Below, piece by piece: positions 1-6,245 of a stretch of 12,386 nt of DNA (the first letter of the stretch is position 1; every line of letters begins with the position of its first letter). Position numbers and translations under genes: made by a program. Where the stretch lies: assembly GCA_019308145.1 (NCBI GenBank), contig JAFDIG010000043.1:1-12386 (forward strand), written 5' to 3'. This DNA comes from Deltaproteobacteria bacterium (GTDB lineage Bacteria > Desulfobacterota > JAFDIG01). The notes beneath the pieces were generated by a model that did not search any database, was not told where the DNA came from, and saw only the letters and a list, made by a program, of their open reading frames with translations.

Positions 1-101
1 TTTGTTATCGCCGCGGTTAATGTCGTCTTGCCGTGATCTACATGCCCTATCGTCCCTATGTTTACATGCGGCTTCTTCCTTACAAATTTCTCCTTCGCCA
101 T
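1..101 (-). CDS. tuf: Elongation factor Tu, N-terminal fragment (runs off left edge)
   Basis: EF-Tu is the GTPase that delivers aminoacyl-tRNA to the ribosome A site. Only the first 33 codons lie in the window. The peptide opens MAKEKFVRKKPHVNIGTIGH and continues through the G1/P-loop, GHVDHGKTTLTAAI, which is the diagnostic EF-Tu N-terminus (GHVDHGKT about residues 19-26). The ATG at 101-99 is preceded by a strong Shine-Dalgarno sequence, AGGAGGG, at 112-106 with a 4-nt spacer. The gene is the last visible member of a tRNA-tuf transcription unit and has no obvious promoter of its own in the 57 nt after the last tRNA. The fragment is too short to say whether this is the only tuf copy, but the tRNA context matches tufB-type loci. 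Confidence 0.96.
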   Translation of the reverse strand, partial: MAKEKFVRKKPHVNIGTIGHVDHGKTTLTAAIT

Positions 102-158
102 CTTACCCTCCTGTGGAATTTCTGGATGTGGATAAGGAAAATAATAAAAAACAAAAAA

Positions 159-233
159 TGGAGCCCACGATTGGAATTGAACCAATGACCTCTTCCTTAC
201 CAAGGAAGCGCTCCACCCCTGAGCTACGTGGGC
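159..233 (-). tRNA. tRNA-Thr (anticodon GGT)
   Basis: Complete cloverleaf of 75 nt with encoded CCA. The acceptor arms GCCCACG (233-227) and CGTGGGC (169-163) pair perfectly. The D stem is GCTC/GAGC, the anticodon stem CTTCC/GGAAG, and the loop TTGGTAA carries GGT at 201-199. The T stem is ATTGG/CCAAT with loop TTCAATT. The discriminator is U. It decodes ACC and ACU and is the tRNA nearest tuf, as thrT is in Escherichia coli. Confidence 0.97.
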
Positions 234-244
234 ATTTTTTAATT

Positions 245-321
245 TGGAGCGGGAAACGGGATTCGAACCCGCGACCCTCAGCTTGGAAGGCTGATGCTCT
301 AGCCAACTGAGCTACTCCCGC
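245..321 (-). tRNA. tRNA-Gly (anticodon TCC)
   Basis: Complete 77-nt cloverleaf with encoded CCA. The acceptor GCGGGAG (321-315) pairs with TTCCCGC with one G-U at the base. The D arm is GCTC/GAGC. The anticodon stem TCAGC/GCTGA encloses CTTCCAA with TCC at 287-285. The T arm is GCGGG/CCCGT around TTCGAAT. It reads GGA and GGG. It lies 11 nt from the flanking Thr(GGU) gene, consistent with one polycistronic tRNA precursor. Confidence 0.97.
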
Positions 322-363
322 ACTCAAATTTTTTATTGCCTCTATTACTCCTCTTACTTTTAA

Positions 364-448
364 TGGTGGAGAGGGGAGGATTCGAACCTCCGAAGGCTTC
401 GCCGGCAGATTTACAGTCTGCTCCCTTTGACCGCTCGGGAACCTCTCC
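364..448 (-). tRNA. tRNA-Tyr (anticodon GTA)
   Basis: Complete 85-nt class II tRNA with encoded CCA. The acceptor GGAGAGG (448-442) pairs with CCTCTCC, with discriminator A. The anticodon stem GCAGA/TCTGC encloses CTGTAAA with GTA at 414-412. A long variable arm (CGGCGAAGCCTTC) is present, as expected for bacterial tRNA-Tyr. The T arm is GGAGG/CCTCC around TTCGAAT. It is the second gene of the cluster in transcription order. Confidence 0.97.
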
Positions 449-495
449 AAAATTATTTTCAAAAAATTAAATTTAAATCCTCTAATTTATCAAAA

Positions 496-572
496 TGGAG
501 CTGGTGGAGGGACTTGAACCCACAAACCTGCTGATTACAAATCAGCTGCTCTACCAATTGAGCTACACCAGC
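496..572 (-). tRNA. tRNA-Thr (anticodon TGT), first gene of the cluster
   Basis: A 77-nt tRNA with encoded CCA. The acceptor GCTGGTG/CACCAGC pairs perfectly. The D stem is GCTC/GAGC. The anticodon stem GCTGA/TCAGC encloses TTTGTAA with TGT at 539-537. Two oddities are visible. The T stem GTGGG/CCCTC has a U-U mismatch at its second pair (522 opposite 508), and the variable loop is 6 nt (AGGTTT, 529-524) rather than the usual 5. All invariant bases are present, so it is probably functional. It decodes ACA and perhaps other ACN codons. Confidence 0.95.
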
Positions 573-582
573 GTAAACTTTA

Positions 583-611
583 TTTATACTCTTAAAAATT
601 AAATAAAACAA
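583..611 (-). promoter_or_regulatory. Candidate sigma-70-type promoter of the tRNA-tuf unit
   Basis: Read on the minus strand, a -35-like TTGTTT (611-606) is followed by a 17-nt spacer and a -10-like TATAAA (588-583). Transcription would start about 576, a few bases before the first tRNA at 572. Position and spacing fit, but the DNA is very AT-rich, so chance matches are common. No stringent-response GC discriminator is seen. Confidence 0.45.
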
Positions 612-693
612 CCTTAATTTTTCTTAATTTTTACTTCTTTACATTACTTATGTTATAAATTCACCATTTTTTTTTAATTTAAAAAGATTTTCC

Positions 694-721
694 AATTCAA
701 CTATTAAGATAATATTGAATT
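694..721. repeat. Imperfect 12-bp inverted repeat
   Basis: The arms AATTCAA and TATTA pair with TAATA and TTGAATT around a 3-nt AGA loop, with one bulged C at 701. All pairs except two are A-T, so the RNA hairpin would be weak; a protein-binding palindrome is equally possible. The same outer arms recur at 850-869. Confidence 0.5.
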
Positions 722-849
722 CCTCAGAAGTCAATTTTTTTTATATTTTAGAATATCTTACACTTTTTAAAAATTCTTAATTGTTAAGTTAAAAATACCA
801 TCTTAGATTAATTATCTGCAATTATGATTTCTTTAACAACCAAACAATC

Positions 850-869
850 AATTCAATAAACATTGAATT
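850..869. repeat. Perfect 8-bp inverted repeat
   Basis: AATTCAAT (850-857) and ATTGAATT (862-869) are exact reverse complements around AAAC. The arms share the AATTCAA/TTGAATT sequence of the repeat at 694-721. The function is unknown. AT-rich palindromes of this size can arise by chance. Confidence 0.45.
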
Positions 870-924
870 TAAAATATTGCTTACAATCTTTAAATACTTC
901 GTATGGAAAAAGGCCTAACTTACC

Positions 925-950
925 TTTAGACCGACAGAAATCGGTCTAAA
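925..950. repeat. Perfect 10-bp hairpin with mixed base content
   Basis: TTTAGACCGA (925-934) and TCGGTCTAAA (941-950) are exact reverse complements around a 6-nt loop (CAGAAA). The stem contains four G-C pairs in a stretch otherwise nearly free of G and C. No T-tract follows on either strand, so it is not a standard intrinsic terminator. It could be an operator, a stem of an untranslated RNA, or a dispersed palindromic repeat unit. Confidence 0.6.
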
Positions 951-1045
951 ACTAATAGGAAAATTTCTTATTTTATATATTTTTAATCGCTATAATCTAT
1001 TTATTCTAATATGGTTTTCAAATTTTAGCAAGTGATCTTTTTAGT

Positions 1046-1094
1046 TTTAATTAGTTCACGCTTTATTTTTAGCGTGAACTAATTAAACTTTTTT
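1046..1094 (+). terminator. Strong 17-bp hairpin with plus-strand T-tract
   Basis: Positions 1046-1062 pair perfectly with 1071-1087 around an 8-nt loop, with a GC core of TTCACGCT/AGCGTGAA. On the plus strand C1088 and then six T residues (1089-1094) follow, the form of an intrinsic terminator. On the minus strand the hairpin starts 9 nt after the stop of the tetraheme cytochrome gene, but no U-tract follows in that direction. It may still end or stabilise the cytochrome mRNA. If it is a plus-strand terminator, the transcript it ends has not been identified. Confidence 0.6.
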
Positions 1095-1095
1095 A

Positions 1096-1482
1096 TTACT
1101 TAGTATGGCAAGTTTTACACTTTCTTAATGCTGGTTTATTCAATTTTTTAGCCTCTGCTTTATGGCAATTCCTACAACTTTTATGAAAAGCTGTTTTTAT
1201 TTTAGGGGCTTTCCCTTTGGCTTCTATTGCATGACATGCGGAGCATTTCTTTGGTGCAACACCACTTTCCTTTTTCCAGGTATGATGACATTCTATGCAT
1301 TTGATCTTATCTGCATGAATTTTATGAGGAAAGGCTACTGGTTTATATCTTCTTTTTGGATACTTAGTATCAATGGTTACCTTATCAGGAGCAGTAACTC
1401 CTGCAAAAATATAACTTATTGGAATAATTGTAAATATAAACGCCAAAACAATTGCAAACCCTATTAATCTTTTTTTATTCAT
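1096..1482 (-). CDS. Periplasmic tetraheme cytochrome c, class III (cytochrome c3-like)
   Basis: Predicted 128-residue exported multiheme electron carrier. A signal peptide covers residues 1-27 (MNKKR, hydrophobic core, likely cleavage after YIFA). Four CXXCH heme sites are at C62-H66 (CIECH), C80-H84 (CSACH), C103-H107 (CRNCH) and C122-H126 (CKTCH). Extra histidines H53, H56, H67 and H100 are placed as the distal axial ligands of bis-His hemes; the FPHKIH segment before heme 1 and the CXXCHH at heme 1 are typical of cytochrome c3. The family shuttles electrons from periplasmic hydrogenase or formate dehydrogenase to membrane complexes in sulfate and metal reducers; the partner here is unknown. 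The ATG has a strong AGGAGGAGG site just upstream. The gene is monocistronic by context, between its own promoter and the hairpin at 1046-1087. Confidence 0.92.
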   Translation of the reverse strand: MNKKRLIGFAIVLAFIFTIIPISYIFAGVTAPDKVTIDTKYPKRRYKPVAFPHKIHADKIKCIECHHTWKKESGVAPKKCSACHAIEAKGKAPKIKTAFHKSCRNCHKAEAKKLNKPALRKCKTCHTK

Positions 1483-1518
1483 ATGCCTCCTCCTTATTTA
1501 TTTTATAACACCAATTTT

Positions 1519-1547
1519 TTAATATGAAAAATAGTATAATTTGTCAA
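1519..1547 (-). promoter_or_regulatory. Promoter of the tetraheme cytochrome gene
   Basis: On the minus strand a consensus -35 TTGACA (1547-1542), a 17-nt spacer and a -10 TATTAA (1524-1519) precede the gene. The expected start is near 1512, which gives a leader of about 30 nt ending in the strong ribosome site. Confidence 0.7.
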
Positions 1548-1637
1548 GATTTTTTTAGGAAAGGTTATGATAAATTTTAAGTTTTTGATTAACTTGCACT
1601 TTATTTTTTAGTTTAACATAATTATTATAGTTTGTTT

Positions 1638-1666
1638 TTGCATTATTTTAAAAGATATGATAATAA
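1638..1666 (+). promoter_or_regulatory. Candidate promoter of the DHH phosphoesterase gene
   Basis: TTGCAT (1638-1643), a 17-nt spacer and TAATAA (1661-1666) lie about 55 nt before the ATG at 1721. An overlapping alternative is TTGTTT (1632-1637) with TATGAT (1656-1661) at 18 nt. Sequence evidence only; the AT-rich context makes this tentative. Confidence 0.4.
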
Positions 1667-1720
1667 ATTTTTGAAAAGAACTCAAATTGTGTTAATTGTT
1701 GTTTTGCAAGAGGGTTATAA

Positions 1721-2707
1721 ATGGAGAAGCTTCCTTTTAAAAGAATTATAACTCATAATGATTTTGATGGCATTGTTTCTGCTGCGCTCTGTTCATATGC
1801 GTTAAAGGTTAATTATATTTTTTTTACTGGGCCAGTTGCTATTACAAGAAATTCTGTATCTATTTCAACTGAGGATGTAGTCTGTGATCTTCCTTATCCT
1901 TTAGAATGTGGAATGTGGTTCGACCATCACGAGGGAAACTTGGAAGATCTTAAATATCGACATATTGATCCAGAAACTATCCCTGGAAGGTTTGCATTAA
2001 AAGATAGCTGTGCAAGAGTAATTTATGAATTTTTTTCCTTGAAAGTTAAATTTCCTTCATATATTAAGGAGACTGTAGAACAGACAGATATAATCGATGG
2101 TTTTAAATACAACTCAGTAGATGAATGGAGAGAGATGACACCAGGGAAATTGGTTGATGCGACATTAAAGATCCCTTACGATTCTCCAAAAAAGAAGAAT
2201 CTTTATATGAAAGAGCTTGTTTTTTGGATTAGGAATAATCCATTAGAAAAGATAGTGAATTATAGACCTATAAGGGAAAAGCTCAAGATATATGAACAAG
2301 AAGAGAAAAGGATGCTCGATCTTATTCAAAAGGACTCCTATTTTCATGAAAAAGATTTAGATAAAGAAATTGTAATATTAGATTTTACCCACCATAATAG
2401 AAAACCCCAAGTAATTAAAAATCTTGCCTTTATACACTATCCAAATTCACTTGCTGTGCTTGAGGTCTATAATCTTTTTGAACAAGGGAAGAAAAGTACA
2501 AACCTTGGTTTCTCGATATCTTTAAGTGTGAATATGAATTGTAAAAGTCATTCAAAGAACTTAGGGGAAATAATGCGCACCTTAAATATTGGAGACGGTC
2601 ATCCAGGTGCAGCTGCAGGTGTTGTTAGGGCTAAATCCAAAAAGGAAATGATAGCAAAAAAAGAGCAAGTTATCGATCAGATCCTTACTCTCTGGGAAAA
2701 ACAATAA
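1721..2707 (+). CDS. DHH-family phosphoesterase
   Basis: Predicted cytoplasmic metal-dependent phosphoesterase of 328 residues. The DHH superfamily includes nanoRNases (NrnA/NrnB), RecJ exonuclease and cyclic-dinucleotide phosphodiesterases. Motif I is at residues 11-17 (THNDFDG), motif II at D56 (CDLP), motif III at 67-71 (FDHHE), and motif IV is probably D123/D126. The C-terminal glycine-rich substrate-binding motif of the DHHA1 type is at 291-300 (GDGHPGAAAG). The length fits a two-domain single-substrate enzyme rather than RecJ. No CBS, GGDEF or PAS domain is present, so a specific c-di-AMP role is not indicated. The start ATG has AGAGG about 8 nt upstream. The SBF-type transporter gene starts 8 nt after its stop, so the two are probably cotranscribed. 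The exact substrate (short oligoribonucleotide, pAp or other) cannot be told. Confidence 0.88.
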   Translation: MEKLPFKRIITHNDFDGIVSAALCSYALKVNYIFFTGPVAITRNSVSISTEDVVCDLPYPLECGMWFDHHEGNLEDLKYRHIDPETIPGRFALKDSCARVIYEFFSLKVKFPSYIKETVEQTDIIDGFKYNSVDEWREMTPGKLVDATLKIPYDSPKKKNLYMKELVFWIRNNPLEKIVNYRPIREKLKIYEQEEKRMLDLIQKDSYFHEKDLDKEIVILDFTHHNRKPQVIKNLAFIHYPNSLAVLEVYNLFEQGKKSTNLGFSISLSVNMNCKSHSKNLGEIMRTLNIGDGHPGAAAGVVRAKSKKEMIAKKEQVIDQILTLWEKQ

Positions 2708-2715
2708 AAAAAACC

Positions 2716-3654
2716 GTGGGGTTGATTATACAAAAAATAAGAACTTTCCTTTTAAGCACACAGAAGGTTTTCCTTTCAGCAATGATTTTAGCCTTTATAT
2801 GGGGAAGGCCTGCTCATTTTACAAAACATCTTGTATTTTGGGCACTTCTTATAATCATGGTCTTTTCTATTGCAGAAATAGATCTATCTAAAATTATAAA
2901 GAATACAACAGCTTGTTTCTTTTTTAAGGAGACTTTTAATCTTTTAATTGTAAATTACCTTTTTCTCGGGGGCATTATTTGGTTACTTACCTATTTCTTA
3001 ATAGATGATAGGGATTTATACCGTGGTTTTATTCTAATGGCAACAATTCCATCTGCTGTTGCAGTTGTTCCTTTTTCCTATCTTTTAGGTGGAGATGAAA
3101 AAATAGCCTTGATTGGTACAGTCTCTTTATATTTTTGTTCCCTTTTTATCTCTCCTCTTGTAGCTTATTTTTTACTTGGGGTGAAAGGGGTTATCCTTTA
3201 TGAGCTTATAAAGGTATTATTACTTATTATTCTTCTTCCGATCTTTTTATCAAGAATATTAATAAGAATGCCATTTTACAAAGATGTTAAGCCAGCAAGC
3301 CCGATCATAATAAACTTAGGATTTTTTATAGTTATTTATTCAGTAATTGGTCTAAATAGAGAGCTTTTTTTCTCCAGATTTGATTTATTATCTATTATAA
3401 TACTGATTGCTATCATACGCACTTTTGGAACAGGCTACTTAATGGAATTATGGGGTAGAATCATTGGAATGAGTATTAAAAAAAGGATTACCTATATCTT
3501 TTTTGCTGGATACAAAAATTTAGGACTTACTGCAACAGTAGCTCTTATTATATTTAATCCTAAAACTACTGCTCCATCAGCTGCTTGCATCTTTTTGGAA
3601 TTGATATTTTTTATTTCAGCAAGTTTTTATTATAAAAAAATAAAAAAAGCATAA
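2716..3654 (+). CDS. Bile acid:sodium symporter-like (SBF) membrane transporter
   Basis: A 312-residue integral membrane protein, nearly all hydrophobic, with about 9-10 predicted membrane segments. The motifs resemble the SBF/BASS fold: residues around 108-148 (PSAVAVVPFSYLLGGDEKI then GTVSLYFCSLFISP) and a late GYKNLGLTATVAL segment (about 265-277) that corresponds to the conserved QN-G-L region of the second inverted repeat. Members move organic anions with sodium; the substrate here is unknown, and an auxin-efflux-carrier assignment is a less likely alternative. The start is uncertain: GTG at 2716 has no good ribosome site, and TTG 2722 or ATG 2782 are alternatives. Translation may be coupled to the DHH gene, whose stop lies 8 nt upstream. 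Confidence 0.72.
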   Translation: MGLIIQKIRTFLLSTQKVFLSAMILAFIWGRPAHFTKHLVFWALLIIMVFSIAEIDLSKIIKNTTACFFFKETFNLLIVNYLFLGGIIWLLTYFLIDDRDLYRGFILMATIPSAVAVVPFSYLLGGDEKIALIGTVSLYFCSLFISPLVAYFLLGVKGVILYELIKVLLLIILLPIFLSRILIRMPFYKDVKPASPIIINLGFFIVIYSVIGLNRELFFSRFDLLSIIILIAIIRTFGTGYLMELWGRIIGMSIKKRITYIFFAGYKNLGLTATVALIIFNPKTTAPSAACIFLELIFFISASFYYKKIKKA

Positions 3655-3716
3655 ACTTTTATTATTTTATTTTTATATATTGTTTGTACAAAAAAGAGAT
3701 AAAAAATTATATTTTT

Positions 3717-4772
3717 TTACCTTAACAATCTTTCTCCATCCAAAGGTGCTTTCATCCAAAGTTCATAATTATTATCTGGCAAAGGCTGAAGATTATTCAT
3801 TTCATACCGATTCCTGTTTAGTCTATACTGATCATAGAAGCCATTTCTAAACTCATAAACCTGGTTTGTATTAGGATCATAGAGTCTCTCTTTACCTAAA
3901 ATTGCATCGCTTCTCTTTTCTGCAATTATATCATAGACTTTATTTCTTCTTTGCCAACCTTCCATAATCATGTCAGATGTTTCAGATAAGGTCCTTCCAG
4001 CACGTAAGATAGCTTTATAAGTTTGTGCTTGTTGAGCCATACACATTTGAGTATATCTTTGGCTTATTGTAAAGCTATTTAAAATGCCAACAAGAGTATT
4101 TACAAGATATTTAAACTCTTTTTTTGGTGCGGTTATCCCACTTATTAACATCCCATAGCCGATTCCAGAACCAGGATTGCCAGTAAAGGGGAGTAATGGG
4201 GCAACAGTAACCATAAATAGCCCTTCACCGACTCTGCCATGCTCAGCAAAAATAGCTCTAATCAAGCTTGTAGTACCACCTGTTATCAAGCTTTGCGCTG
4301 GCGTTGAATTAATAATAGTGAGATTATCAAGAGATGGTGCTTGTGGCATAAAGTTTCTTGCAATTTGAGTTTTTGTTATTAAATGAAATCGTTTTAGAAA
4401 ATTCTCAGGGGTAAGAGGAGCAATGACAGGCATTTCAAACCAAGGTATATTGTATCCACCCATCCTCATATATTGCATGTCTATCATTTTTTGTTGCTGG
4501 TTTAAATATACTGGACCTACTGATCCAAAAAAGAATACCTTTCTTAAAGGATGATAAGGATCCATCATTAAGAAAGCAAATTCACTACATTGCCCTGCTG
4601 TTATTAAATTCCAACCTACTGGCTTTTTGATAGAAAAAAATCCTCCATTATATTGTTCAATTCTTAATTGTTGAGTATAAGCATTATCCGTTAGAAAAAA
4701 GAAAAAGAGAAAAGCATAAAGAGAAAGGAAAACTAATAAGAACTGTTTAATATTATGATGATTAAATTTCAT
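3717..4772 (-). CDS. Secreted or membrane-anchored protein of unknown function
   Basis: A 351-residue protein that I cannot assign to a named family. Residues 11-28 form a very hydrophobic, Phe- and Leu-rich segment after a basic start, with polar NAYTQQ following, so it is an exported signal peptide or N-terminal anchor. The mature part begins with a GGFFSIKKPVGW stretch (43-54), reminiscent of small beta-rich PsbP-like modules (weak resemblance only). It continues with a Met- and Pro-rich middle (MQYMRMGGYNIPW about 99-111). A glycine-rich hydrophobic segment follows (about 185-215), then a polar C-terminal part rich in Tyr, Asn and Arg (LYDPNTNQVYEF, FYDQY, NNLQPLPDNNYELWMKAPLDG). No enzyme motif is visible. 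The start has GGAGGG upstream and its own promoter. It converges on the SBF gene with 62 nt between stops and is divergent from the MFS gene. Confidence 0.7.
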   Translation of the reverse strand: MKFNHHNIKQFLLVFLSLYAFLFFFFLTDNAYTQQLRIEQYNGGFFSIKKPVGWNLITAGQCSEFAFLMMDPYHPLRKVFFFGSVGPVYLNQQQKMIDMQYMRMGGYNIPWFEMPVIAPLTPENFLKRFHLITKTQIARNFMPQAPSLDNLTIINSTPAQSLITGGTTSLIRAIFAEHGRVGEGLFMVTVAPLLPFTGNPGSGIGYGMLISGITAPKKEFKYLVNTLVGILNSFTISQRYTQMCMAQQAQTYKAILRAGRTLSETSDMIMEGWQRRNKVYDIIAEKRSDAILGKERLYDPNTNQVYEFRNGFYDQYRLNRNRYEMNNLQPLPDNNYELWMKAPLDGERLLR

Positions 4773-4801
4773 TTCTAACCCTCCTTTTTATTTCATTTAC
4801 A

Positions 4802-4830
4802 AAGATAAAATAGAAATAATTTTATGTCAA
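4802..4830 (-). promoter_or_regulatory. Promoter of the secreted unknown protein gene
   Basis: On the minus strand TTGACA (4830-4825), a 17-nt spacer and TATCTT (4807-4802) lie about 30 nt before the ATG at 4772. It resembles the cytochrome promoter closely in its consensus -35 and spacing. Confidence 0.62.
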
Positions 4831-4951
4831 TTTTAAATCATGAGGAAATTTCACCTTTTTCTCTTCAAAAAAGAATTTTCCACTTTTTAAATTTGTAACT
4901 ATTTAATATGTTTAATTTATTTTAATTTTGGAGAAGAATTTGAAGGAAGTT

Positions 4952-6196
4952 ATGTATTCTTTTCCTCTTGACAAAAATCTCTCAATAAAAGAATATAATA
5001 CCGCTATGGCAGATAAAAAACTTATCAACAAAATGAGTCCAAAGATTTTGGTCCTTTTAAGTATTGGTCATATGATGGCTGATATAAATCAAGGGGCTAT
5101 CCCGGCTCTTTTACCTTTTTTAAAGGAGTCAATGGGGCTTTCTTACACAATGGCAGGTGTGATCTTGCTTGTTTCTAATTTTGCTTCATCTATTACACAG
5201 CCACTTTTTGGTGTGATAGCTGATAAACGTTCTCAAGGGTGGCTTATTCCTGTAGGTATTTTTCTTGCGTCAATAAGTTTCTCTCTTACAGGGATAGCTC
5301 CAGGGTATATAACTCTCCTTATTCTTGTTTTCTTCTCAGGTATGGGAGTAGCTGCTTTTCATCCAGAAGGCTTTCGTATGGCTCATTATTTTACTGGGAA
5401 GAAACAAGCTACAGGAATGTCAATATTTTCAGTTGGAGGGAATTTTGGGTTTGCACTTGGTCCTATGATTCTTGCTTATGTTATTACATTTTGGCATCTA
5501 AAAGGAACCCTCTTTTTCTCTGCCATAGGTATTCCTGCTACACTGCTCTTTATGTTTGCTGTTCCTAAATTAAATGAACCAATTATTAAATTTAAAGAAA
5601 ATGAGAAATTGTTACCAAAAAAAGCACCCCCCACTTTTAAGGCTTGGGCTACCTTGTTTTTATTGATTTTGATTGTTACTATGCGGTCATGGACAAATAT
5701 GGGGGTTGTAACCTATATCCCATTTTATTATATCAACTATCTCCATGGAAATCCTTTATATGCAGGGAAACTGGTTTTTGTTTTTTTAGTATCCGGAACT
5801 ATTGGAACATTAGCAGGTGCTCCTTTTGCTGATAGGTTTGGTCATCGCACACTTTTGATGGGATCCTTTCTTTTTTCAACTCCCTTGCTTTTTCTTCTTC
5901 CAAGAATTCAAGGGAATATTATTTTTTTGGTGATAGGCATTGCTGGCATGATACTTATATCAAGTTTTAGTGTAACGGTTGTTATGGCTCAAACGATTAT
6001 TCCACAATATTTAGGTTTAGCAGCTGGATTTATGGTTGGCTTTGCTATTGGAACTGGTGGGATAGGGGTAACTCTTTTAGGAAAGGTAGCTGACATATGG
6101 AGTGTACCAGTGGCTCTAAAAACAATAGCCTTTATGCCTATTTTAGGCTTTCTATTGGCACTAATGCTTCCTTATCCACCAAAAAGAAAAAGTTAA
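4952..6196 (+). CDS. MFS efflux transporter, fosmidomycin-resistance (Fsr)-like
   Basis: A 12-segment major facilitator superfamily protein, 414 residues from the chosen start. The first segment, ILVLLSIGHMMADINQGAIPALLPFLK, matches Fsr-type exporters. The loop 2-3 motif GVIADKRSQGW and its second-half copy GAPFADRFGHR are present. The FHPEGFRMAHYF stretch and the SIFSVGGNFGFALGP segment are also characteristic of this subfamily. Fsr homologues export fosmidomycin in E. coli, but natural substrates are mostly unknown, so the drug is not implied here. The start is ambiguous. ATG 4952 (chosen) has AAGGAAG 2 nt upstream, TTG 4940 has GGAG with 6-nt spacing, the frame is open back to TTG 4928, and ATG 5007 gives the most family-like N-terminus but has no ribosome site. 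The gene is divergent from the secreted unknown protein gene. Confidence 0.85.
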   Translation: MYSFPLDKNLSIKEYNTAMADKKLINKMSPKILVLLSIGHMMADINQGAIPALLPFLKESMGLSYTMAGVILLVSNFASSITQPLFGVIADKRSQGWLIPVGIFLASISFSLTGIAPGYITLLILVFFSGMGVAAFHPEGFRMAHYFTGKKQATGMSIFSVGGNFGFALGPMILAYVITFWHLKGTLFFSAIGIPATLLFMFAVPKLNEPIIKFKENEKLLPKKAPPTFKAWATLFLLILIVTMRSWTNMGVVTYIPFYYINYLHGNPLYAGKLVFVFLVSGTIGTLAGAPFADRFGHRTLLMGSFLFSTPLLFLLPRIQGNIIFLVIGIAGMILISSFSVTVVMAQTIIPQYLGLAAGFMVGFAIGTGGIGVTLLGKVADIWSVPVALKTIAFMPILGFLLALMLPYPPKRKS

Positions 6197-6245
6197 AAAA
6201 TTTATAAGTTTATTTCTTGGAGAATATATAGTATAATTATTGATA

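Larger units (their letters stand above)
612..1045. other. Long noncoding AT-rich region with inverted repeats
   Basis: No open reading frame with a ribosome-binding site is visible on either strand. The few ATG-started frames are 8-11 codons without a Shine-Dalgarno sequence. Inside it are inverted repeats at 694-721, 850-869 and 925-950, and a fourth follows at 1046-1087. An extended -10-like TGTTATAAA lies at 651-659 on the plus strand, with a -35-like TTTACT at 630-635 (18-nt spacer). The region could simply be spacer between the tRNA unit and the cytochrome gene, or it could carry an untranslated RNA. Confidence 0.5.

Noticed and set aside
2..310. Open frame of 102 codons on the plus strand
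   Set aside because: It is the antisense of tuf and of two tRNA genes; the conserved IGIEPMTSS and RDSNPRPSA peptides are known translation artefacts of tRNA genes.
103..462. Open frame of 119 codons on the minus strand
   Set aside because: It runs through the tRNA-Thr, tRNA-Gly and tRNA-Tyr genes and reads their conserved bases (for example the GFESR peptide from a T arm). It is a typical spurious tRNA-derived frame.
903..929. Eight-codon frame MEKGLTYL before the hairpin at 925-950
   Set aside because: There is no ribosome site and the frame is too short; it is not distinguishable from chance.
3683..3692. Palindrome TTTGTACAAA between the convergent SBF and secreted-protein genes
   Set aside because: It has no loop and no T-tract, is too short for a terminator, and could easily occur by chance.
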